Origin: an uncultured Ardenticatenia bacterium
GTDB lineage: Bacteria > Chloroflexota > Anaerolineae > Promineifilales > Promineifilaceae
DNA: 5,782 nucleotides
Reading direction: 5' to 3'
NCBI GenBank assembly: GCA_937858165.1
Contig: CALLZA010000050.1
Span: 1-5,782, forward strand
The notes below the pieces were generated by a model. That model saw only the letters and a list, made by a program, of their open reading frames with translations. It was not told the origin of the DNA and did not search any database. The translations under genes and the position numbers were made by a program. Positions 1 through 3,683 of this stretch are shown piece by piece. Each line of letters opens with the position of its first letter. The first letter of the stretch is position 1.

Positions 1-45
1 CTCTCCTTATTTCTTGCATCGTCATTTTTTGTGTTTTTTTTTTTT
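1..45. other. Non-genomic read-end noise and 12-T run
   Basis: This is low-complexity T-rich sequence ending in twelve T (34-45) directly before a P5 adapter. Illumina flow-cell P5 oligos carry a T spacer on the 5' side of the AATGATACGG sequence, so the T run fits a read that passed through the whole adapter into the graft linker. Positions 1-33 are then base-calling noise past the template end. The right end mirrors this exactly, with a 12-A run. Nothing biological is called here. Confidence 0.93.
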
Positions 46-115
46 AATGATCCTGGGACCATCTAGATCTACACTAGAGCGCTCGTCGGCGGCGTCAGAT
101 GTGTATAAGAGACAG
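46..115 (+). other. Nextera P5/i5 adapter with Tn5 mosaic end (artefact)
   Basis: In order: a degraded P5 sequence (46-74, ending GATCTACAC, about five mismatches to the standard), an 8-base i5 index TAGAGCGC (75-82), TCGTCGGCGGCGTC (83-96, one mismatch) and the 19-base Tn5 mosaic end AGATGTGTATAAGAGACAG (97-115, perfect). Mismatches increase with distance from the insert, as expected for a decaying read end. The index differs by one base from TAGATCGC (N501/S501), which is what the right-hand adapter reads. Genomic sequence starts at 116. Confidence 0.98.
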
Positions 116-116
116 G

Positions 117-122
117 TATAAT
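117..122 (+). promoter_or_regulatory. Possible -10 box TATAAT just before the DUF4160 start
   Basis: A perfect TATAAT hexamer ends 9 bases before the ATG at 132. If used, transcription would start close to or at the start codon, giving a leaderless or near-leaderless message, and no Shine-Dalgarno sequence is visible. Any -35 box would lie in sequence lost to the adapter junction, so this rests on one hexamer and may be chance. Confidence 0.25.
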
Positions 123-131
123 TTTACCATT

Positions 132-372
132 ATGCTTACGTCCCTGCGCATTGGTCCTTATCGATTCTTCTTCTACTCAAGCAAGCGACTACTTGGAGCC
201 GCCGCACGTTCATGTGCGACGCGAGCGTTTTACGGCGAAGTTCTGGCTGACACCCATCAGATTGGAATATAGCAAAGGATTCCCGCGTCAGGAAATCGGC
301 CGCCTTCAAAGGCTAATCGAGGAGCACCACCAACAGCTATTAGAGGAGTGGCATGAATACTTTAGTGACTGA
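132..372 (+). CDS. DUF4160 family protein, interrupted by an apparent 1-base insertion
   Basis: The family is recognised from its two conserved blocks, which lie in different frames. The ATG at 132 opens MLTSLRIGPYRFFFYSS, the usual DUF4160 N-terminus. EPPHVHV and AKFWL, followed by an amphipathic C-terminal helix (EEHHQQLLEEWHEYF), are in the frame ending with TGA at 370-372. Removing one A at 183/184 in AGCAAGC joins them into a 79-residue protein, the normal family length. Unrepaired, the first frame stops at 270, and the second can start only at a TTG at 151 that skips the first block. The site is about 70 bases from the insert end, where coverage is low, so an assembly error is likelier than a true pseudogene. 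DUF4160 proteins are small, soluble and of unproven function. They often sit next to DUF2442 genes, and the pair is suspected to be toxin-antitoxin-like. The 3' end overlaps the next gene by 20 bases. Confidence 0.85.
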
Positions 373-655
373 AATTCAAGTAGCTAACGGTGAAAATATC
401 TTCGTATCTGAAGACGCCCTCACAATCGATTTAGCCGATGGCCGAACGATTTCCATCCCTCTGGCGTGGTACCCCCGCCTACTGCACGGCACGCCCGACG
501 AACGCGCCCAATGGGAGTGGATTGGCGACAACGAGGGTATTCACTGGCCGCTCCTCGATGAGGACATCAGCGTTGAGGGGATTATTGCCGGCCGGCGGTC
601 TGGCGAGAGTCAGAAGTCATTGCAGCGCTGGCTCGAAGCACGCACGACGCAATGA
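353..655 (+). CDS. DUF2442 domain-containing protein
   Basis: This is a 100-residue soluble protein. The family signature is clear: LADGRTISIPLAWYPRLL (about residues 27-44), a TPDERAQWEWIGD linker (47-59) and GIHWPLLDEDISVEGIIAG (62-80), followed by a short charged tail. DUF2442 is a small domain related in fold to the N-terminal domain of NE0471. Its function is not established, but it commonly follows or precedes DUF4160 and is proposed as the partner (possibly antitoxin) half of that pair. The start at 353 is supported by GAGGAG at 343-348, although the 4-base spacing is short. It overlaps the DUF4160 gene by 20 bases, and its stop overlaps the next start (ATGA, 652-655), so all three genes are probably translated from one message. 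No DNA-binding helix-turn-helix domain is fused to it here. Confidence 0.9.
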   Translation: MNTLVTEIQVANGENIFVSEDALTIDLADGRTISIPLAWYPRLLHGTPDERAQWEWIGDNEGIHWPLLDEDISVEGIIAGRRSGESQKSLQRWLEARTTQ

Positions 656-1281
656 TCGACGACGAATTCCTAGATCGCGCGACGAAAGCGATCGCAGCTG
701 TGGAGGGAATCGAGCATGAACCGTACTGGGAAAGCCCCCTTCCCTCCACAGATGATGAAGCCATCGCGTTGCTCGTCGACCTCTACATCGCGGCGACGCC
801 CCAACAAAGGGACGTTCTGCGAACTATCCAGCGCGACCTTGACCGCGCCAGCCATGTCTACAGCTTACTGTACGACTTCGGCTATCGCATGGCTACCCTC
901 TCGGTTAGGCGGCGCTCAGAACCACTCCTCACATGGGCGCTGGTCGCTCTAGTGATGAATGCAGACTGGAATTATAGCGACCCGCGCGATTGTGGGGCTT
1001 TCCTCGGCCCGTTGCTGGCTTACTGCTCGCTCGTCATCGGCGCCGACCGTGATCGGCTCTATGGCCTGGCCCATGGGATGGCATTTGATCAGTGGACAGT
1101 AACAGTCGCCGGCCGGTGGCCTGATGATACCGATCCTGACTATTTGCTCCGTTATAGCCTGTACCGCGCTATAGACGGGCCGGCGGGTGTGGTCTTCCAG
1201 TGGCAGAACCGGCCGATTCCTCCTGGTCATCTCGTACCGGAGACAGGCAGCCCTAACGGCGAACGACCGCGCCTTTCATAA
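652..1281 (+). CDS. Hypothetical protein, third gene of the DUF4160-DUF2442 cassette
   Basis: I do not recognise this 209-residue protein as a characterised family. It has an acidic N-terminus (MIDDEFLDRATKAIAAVEGI), a helical segment around 33-66 (ALLVDLYIAATPQQRDVLRTI), a hydrophobic helical core around 90-130 (PLLTWALVALVMNADWNYSD, then PRDCGAFLGPLLAYCSLVIG), a GAD-RDRL turn near 130, and a Pro/Gly-rich C-terminal tail from about 185. The hydrophobic stretches are interrupted by charged residues, so they look like packed helices of a soluble helical-repeat protein rather than membrane spans. There is no signal peptide. The ATG at 652 overlaps the DUF2442 stop (ATGA) and has no good Shine-Dalgarno sequence, so translational coupling is likely. 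Codon use is less GC-biased than in the genes after 1484, hinting at horizontal acquisition with its two partners. A role with the DUF4160/DUF2442 pair is inferred from position only. Confidence 0.8.
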   Translation: MIDDEFLDRATKAIAAVEGIEHEPYWESPLPSTDDEAIALLVDLYIAATPQQRDVLRTIQRDLDRASHVYSLLYDFGYRMATLSVRRRSEPLLTWALVALVMNADWNYSDPRDCGAFLGPLLAYCSLVIGADRDRLYGLAHGMAFDQWTVTVAGRWPDDTDPDYLLRYSLYRAIDGPAGVVFQWQNRPIPPGHLVPETGSPNGERPRLS

Positions 1282-1284
1282 CCC

Positions 1285-1316
1285 GGTGCATCCCACTTTC
1301 TGAAGTGGGTTGCACC
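1285..1316 (+). repeat. Intergenic hairpin A (14-bp arms, TCTG loop)
   Basis: The arms GGTGCATCCCACTT and AAGTGGGTTGCACC are complementary except for one T-T mismatch after six pairs, and enclose the tetraloop TCTG. It starts 4 bases after the stop of the 209-residue protein and has no following T run, so it is not a standard intrinsic terminator. It shares its inner core (CACTT-TCTG-AAGTG) with the hairpin at 1338-1367 while the outer stem differs, which suggests a repeat family maintained for structure. It could stall or protect the 3' end of the upstream transcript. Confidence 0.85.
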
Positions 1317-1330
1317 TTCTGGCAGGTGCA
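1311..1330 (+). repeat. Alternative hairpin competing with hairpin A
   Basis: TGCACCT (1311-1317) pairs perfectly with AGGTGCA (1324-1330) around the loop TCTGGC. The left arm is also part of the right arm of hairpin A (TGCACC, 1311-1316), so the two structures exclude each other in RNA. This may be functional or may be the remains of a degraded repeat copy. Confidence 0.45.
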
Positions 1331-1337
1331 CAAGAAC

Positions 1338-1367
1338 GTGCGACGCACTTTCTGAAGTGCGACGCAC
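1338..1367 (+). repeat. Intergenic hairpin B (13-bp arms, TCTG loop)
   Basis: The arms GTGCGACGCACTT and AAGTGCGACGCAC are complementary except for one central A-A mismatch, with the same TCTG loop as hairpin A. The mismatch lies between an outer and an inner helix in both hairpins. GAACGT (1334-1339) and ACGTTC (1374-1379) form a further, partly overlapping outer pairing. It lies 35 bases before the -35 box of the next gene, so it may insulate the two transcription units. Confidence 0.85.
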
Positions 1368-1384
1368 GGGAGTACGTTCCTCTC

Positions 1385-1404
1385 TTTATACCCCCGGCAC
1401 ATTG
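1385..1404 (+). promoter_or_regulatory. Shared upstream element, copy 1
   Basis: The 20-base stretch reading TTTATACCCCC then GGCACATTG matches the stretch at 2195-2214 at 18 of 20 positions. In both places its final TTG forms the start of a -35 box with a 17-base spacer to a -10 box. Its position makes it a candidate activator or repressor site, or an extended promoter element, common to 1484-1891 and 2325-2537. Confidence 0.6.
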
Positions 1405-1430
1405 TGACCCCCTCTGGCCTATGTTATCGT
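1402..1430 (+). promoter_or_regulatory. Sigma-70-like promoter for 1484-2168
   Basis: There is a -35 box TTGTGA (1402-1407), a 17-base spacer and a -10 box TATCGT (1425-1430, four of six consensus positions). The predicted start near 1437 leaves a leader of about 47 bases before the ATG at 1484. The boxes are individually modest, but the spacing and the shared upstream element raise confidence. Confidence 0.5.
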
Positions 1431-1483
1431 GAAGATGGGCGAGCGGCGCACCATAGCCCGCCCGCCCAGGAACGGTAACAACG

Positions 1484-1891
1484 ATGGCATCCCTCGATAA
1501 AGAATCAATTGAACAACTGGCCCGCGAGGCGCTCGATGCGCTGCGCGGCGGCCACACGGCCGACAGCCCCGCTGAAGCGGCGGCGGCTGGTCTGCGTGAG
1601 CAGTACGATCGCGTGGTGGAAACCATTCAGAAGCAGTACGGCCAGACGCGCCTGACCGCCCGCGACGAGATCGACGGCTTCCTGAATGACCTGAAAGGCA
1701 TCGACCCGGCGCTGCCGGGCATTGTGGCCGAAGCGGCCAGCGCGATGACCAGTCGGAAGAGCCGGCGCGGTGTGGCCCTGCTGGGCGTGGTTGTGGCCCT
1801 GCTGGTCGGCGCGGCGACGCTGCTCTGGCTGCGCCACCCGGATACCTACCGTGGTCTGATCGCTGCGGTCAACCGCGCGACACGGGAGTAA
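1484..1891 (+). CDS. Small single-span membrane protein with a CsbD-like segment
   Basis: The product is 135 residues. Residues 1-90 are charged and Ala-rich, mostly helical. RKSRR (91-95) precedes one hydrophobic span (about 96-116, VALLGVVVALLVGAATLLWL), and a short tail follows. The positive cluster before the span predicts a cytoplasmic N-terminal domain and an outer C-terminus. Residues 41-67 (YDRVVETIQKQYGQTRLTAR onward) align without gaps to residues 36-62 of the CsbD protein at 2325-2537, with 10 of 27 identical, including the IQ..YG core. An upstream LAREALDALRGG resembles the LTDDDLETLGG of that protein. I infer a diverged, membrane-anchored relative of CsbD; this is not a firm family assignment. 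A weak AGGA (1468-1471) precedes the start. Third codon positions are strongly G/C. It is the first gene of a two-gene unit and shares a promoter element with the CsbD gene. Confidence 0.82.
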   Translation: MASLDKESIEQLAREALDALRGGHTADSPAEAAAAGLREQYDRVVETIQKQYGQTRLTARDEIDGFLNDLKGIDPALPGIVAEAASAMTSRKSRRGVALLGVVVALLVGAATLLWLRHPDTYRGLIAAVNRATRE

Positions 1892-1895
1892 GAAG

Positions 1896-2168
1896 ATGAG
1901 ACGCCTCCACCCCGTCGTTCTGCCGGCCAAACGGCCGGCCAATGCCCGCCCGGCCTCGGTCACTCGGCCCATTGGCCCCGCTGACATCGTCATTGTCAAT
2001 GGCGATAGCGTCCACGTCTGCCGTGTGGACACTACCAGCGACCTGCTGCCGGATGAGGCGGCGCCGCTCTCGCTGTGTAGTGACCGCGTCGGCGGCGAGG
2101 CGCTTGGCGTGGGGTTCGGTCTGCACGTGACGCGGGTGGGCGACATGCTGATGCTGCGAGTGGAGTAG
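1896..2168 (+). CDS. Hypothetical small protein downstream of the membrane protein
   Basis: This is a 90-residue product that I cannot assign. The N-terminus is basic and Pro/Arg-rich (MRRLHPVVLPAKRPANARPA), and from about residue 26 it becomes a series of short alternating hydrophobic stretches (ADIVIVNGDSVHVCRVD; LGVGFGLHVTRVGDMLMLRV) typical of a small beta-rich domain. There is no signal peptide or membrane span. It begins 4 bases after the upstream stop, with GGGAG just before that stop as a plausible ribosome site, so it is probably co-translated with the membrane protein. Third codon positions are overwhelmingly G or C in this frame, which supports real coding over the other long frames covering the same stretch. 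Confidence 0.68.
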   Translation: MRRLHPVVLPAKRPANARPASVTRPIGPADIVIVNGDSVHVCRVDTTSDLLPDEAAPLSLCSDRVGGEALGVGFGLHVTRVGDMLMLRVE

Positions 2169-2194
2169 AGGCTATATCGCCACTGTGTCGTCCA

Positions 2195-2214
2195 TTTGTA
2201 CCCCTGGCACATTG
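2195..2214 (+). promoter_or_regulatory. Shared upstream element, copy 2
   Basis: The stretch TTTGTACCCC then TGGCACATTG differs from copy 1 (1385-1404) at only two positions and sits identically relative to the -35 box. The 10-base string GGCGAGCGGC also follows both copies, immediately here (2216-2225) and 34 bases later in the first (1438-1447). This suggests that the two upstream regions share ancestry. Confidence 0.6.
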
Positions 2215-2240
2215 AGGCGAGCGGCCCGCAAACGTATAGT
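2212..2240 (+). promoter_or_regulatory. Sigma-70-like promoter for the CsbD-family gene
   Basis: There is a -35 box TTGAGG (2212-2217), a 17-base spacer and a -10 box TATAGT (2235-2240, five of six consensus positions). The predicted start near 2247 gives a leader of about 77 bases that contains the palindrome at 2262-2282. Confidence 0.6.
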
Positions 2241-2261
2241 GTTGGCACGACTTCAGTCAAT

Positions 2262-2282
2262 CAAGGCGCCACTGGCGCATTG
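2262..2282 (+). promoter_or_regulatory. Operator-like 21-bp palindrome in the CsbD leader
   Basis: CAAGGCGCCA and TGGCGCATTG flank a single central C and are inverted repeats at 9 of 10 positions. The inner 13 bases are a perfect interrupted palindrome. It lies about 22 bases downstream of the -10 box and 42 bases before the ATG. The one-base centre makes it better suited to a dimeric DNA-binding repressor than to an RNA hairpin. Its right half (CTGGCGCATTG) also resembles the CTGGCACATTG of the shared element. Confidence 0.45.
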
Positions 2283-2324
2283 CCTTAAGGGAGAAGGACG
2301 GCAGGCGACAAGAGGAGTGTATCT

Positions 2325-2537
2325 ATGAATGATGATGTGTTCGGTGGTTTGTGGAAGCAGTTGAAAGGACAGGTCAGGCAGCAGTGGGGCAAGCTGACCG
2401 ACGACGATCTGGAGACGCTTGGCGGCAGCAAGGACGAAGTCATTGGTCGGATCCAGGAGCGGTACGGCTGGGAGCGCGAAAAAGCGGAGATGGAAGTCAA
2501 CGACTTTTTCAACCGTCACAGCAGCCCCAGCGCCTAA
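2325..2537 (+). CDS. CsbD/YjbJ family stress-response protein
   Basis: This is a 70-residue protein with the hallmark CsbD-family pattern seen in E. coli YjbJ: GLWKQLKGQVRQQWGKLTDD (residues 8-27), LETLGGSKDEVIG (29-41) and IQERYGWEREKAEMEVNDF (43-61). The length is normal for the family. Members are abundant, soluble, very hydrophilic helical proteins induced by general stress in many bacteria (sigma-B dependent in Bacillus). No biochemical activity is established. AGGAG (2313-2317) lies 7 bases before the ATG, a strong ribosome site. It is transcribed alone from its own promoter and is followed by two hairpins. The promoter element shared with 1484-1891 points to joint regulation. Confidence 0.95.
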   Translation: MNDDVFGGLWKQLKGQVRQQWGKLTDDDLETLGGSKDEVIGRIQERYGWEREKAEMEVNDFFNRHSSPSA

Positions 2538-2542
2538 GTACA

Positions 2543-2567
2543 GTAACGTCTGTTTTGGTTCCGTTAC
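2543..2567 (+). repeat. Short inverted repeat after the CsbD gene
   Basis: GTAACG (2543-2548) and CGTTAC (2562-2567) are perfect inverted repeats around a 13-base, T-rich loop, starting 5 bases after the CsbD stop. The stem is only 6 bp, so it could form in RNA but is weak alone. It directly precedes the stronger hairpin at 2573-2603. Confidence 0.4.
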
Positions 2568-2572
2568 ACCCG

Positions 2573-2603
2573 AACCCTTCCCCGATTCGCCCGGGGAAGG
2601 GTT
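2573..2603 (+). terminator. Strong hairpin, probable terminator of the CsbD transcript
   Basis: AACCCTTCCCCG pairs perfectly with CGGGGAAGGGTT around the 7-base loop ATTCGCC, giving a 12-bp GC-rich stem. It sits between the CsbD gene and the ABC operon on the same strand. The following bases (TCCGGTTGTTTAGG) are only partly T-rich, so termination may be incomplete or the hairpin may mainly protect the 3' end. Confidence 0.6.
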
Positions 2604-2678
2604 TCCGGTTGTTTAGGACACAGAGCAGTGATGCCGGCCGCGCATGGACGCCGCCGGCTCTTTAGGGAGAAATGGTCT

Positions 2679-3683
2679 ATGACGCCACCCAGCGACGAAC
2701 TAGCCCAACAAAATGGGGTGGTCATTCGCACCCACGACCTGACCAAGCGCTTCGATGACGATGTGGTTGTCGATCGCGTGACGATGTCGATACCGCGCGG
2801 CTCTATCTTCGGCTTTATCGGCCCCAGTGGCTGTGGCAAGACGACGACGATGCGCCTGCTGCTGGGCATCTATGAGGCCAGCGGCGGTGTGGTCGAGGTG
2901 CTCGGCCGCTCGCCCGACCACTTTACCACCGCCGACCGCCAGCGCATCGGCTACATGCCGCAACTGTTCGTCATGTATCCCGACCTGACCGTCTGGGAGA
3001 ACCTCAACTTCGCCGCCTCGCTCTATGGCGTGCCCTTGCGCCGCAAGCGCCTTCTGGAGGAGTCACTCGATTTGGTGGAGTTGAGAGGGCACGAGGGCAA
3101 GCGCGCCCGCAACATCTCCGGCGGCATGCGCCAGCGGCTGAGCCTGGCCGCGGCCCTGGTCCATAATCCGGAGCTCATCTTCCTCGACGAGCCGACGGCG
3201 GGCATCGACCCCGTCTTGCGCAGCAAGTTCTGGGGCCACTTCGAGCAATTGAAAGAGCAAGGACGCACACTGTTCGTGACGACCCAGTACGTCGGCGAGG
3301 CCGCCTATTGCGACTACGTTGGCGTGATGGCCGACGGGCGTCTGCTCATGGTCGAAACGCCCGATGGGTTGCGCAGCCGCGCCCTGGGCGGCCACGTCCT
3401 GCGCATTAAGCCGGAACGGTTACTCGACTATCAGCAGTTGAGCGAACTGCGCGCCGCGCCCTTCGTCCGCGAACGGCAGGTGACGGTCAACCCCGACCTG
3501 TCGCTGCAACTGGTGGTCGATGACGCCAGCACGGCGCTGCCGGCAGTCATGAGCTGGCTGGACGAGCGCGACGTGACCGTGACCGAGGCAGGCGAATATA
3601 ACCCGCCCTTCGACGAAGTGTTCGTCATGTTGCTGGAACAGGAAGCGGCGCGGCGGTCGCAGGCAGGAGAGACCCATGCATAG
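2679..3683 (+). CDS. ABC transporter ATP-binding protein (ABC-2 exporter type)
   Basis: This 334-residue cytoplasmic ATPase powers the permease encoded next. Visible motifs are Walker A GPSGCGKT (48-55), Q-loop MPQ (Q95), signature ISGGMRQR (146-153), Walker B LIFLDEP (166-172) and D-loop AGIDP (174-178). The switch position normally held by His reads TTQYVGEA, with Gln203 in its place. Residues after about 235 form the C-terminal extension typical of DrrA/CcmA-like ATPases of ABC-2 exporters. The start at 2679 is chosen because GGGAGA (2665-2670) lies 8 bases upstream. An in-frame start at 2628 would add 17 atypical residues and lacks a ribosome site. It overlaps the permease by 8 bases. The substrate cannot be told from sequence; drug, lipid or polysaccharide export are all possible for this class. 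No clear promoter is visible after the hairpin at 2573-2603. Confidence 0.95.
   Translation: MTPPSDELAQQNGVVIRTHDLTKRFDDDVVVDRVTMSIPRGSIFGFIGPSGCGKTTTMRLLLGIYEASGGVVEVLGRSPDHFTTADRQRIGYMPQLFVMYPDLTVWENLNFAASLYGVPLRRKRLLEESLDLVELRGHEGKRARNISGGMRQRLSLAAALVHNPELIFLDEPTAGIDPVLRSKFWGHFEQLKEQGRTLFVTTQYVGEAAYCDYVGVMADGRLLMVETPDGLRSRALGGHVLRIKPERLLDYQQLSELRAAPFVRERQVTVNPDLSLQLVVDDASTALPAVMSWLDERDVTVTEAGEYNPPFDEVFVMLLEQEAARRSQAGETHA

Noticed and set aside
97..115. Tn5 mosaic end as evidence of a natural transposon
   Set aside because: The 19-base end is joined to library index and P5 sequence and appears at both insert boundaries, so it is a library-preparation product.
1285..1367. Possible CRISPR repeats
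   Set aside because: There are only two units, with differing stems, no regular spacers and no cas genes in the window. They fit palindromic intergenic repeats better.
2201..2216. Possible sigma-54 promoter (CTGGCACATTG)
   Set aside because: TGGCAC fits the -24 box, but the -12 TTGC is absent at the required spacing, both here and at the copy near 1396. The TTGGCACGACTT at 2242 fails the same test.
1505..2260. 251-residue minus-strand open frame
   Set aside because: It is antisense to two plus-strand genes whose frames show strong G/C third positions, and its product is low-complexity with no recognisable domain.
2628..2678. Earlier in-frame start for the ABC ATPase
   Set aside because: It would add 17 residues unlike the family, with no ribosome site before it, while the ATG at 2679 has GGGAGA at a good distance.
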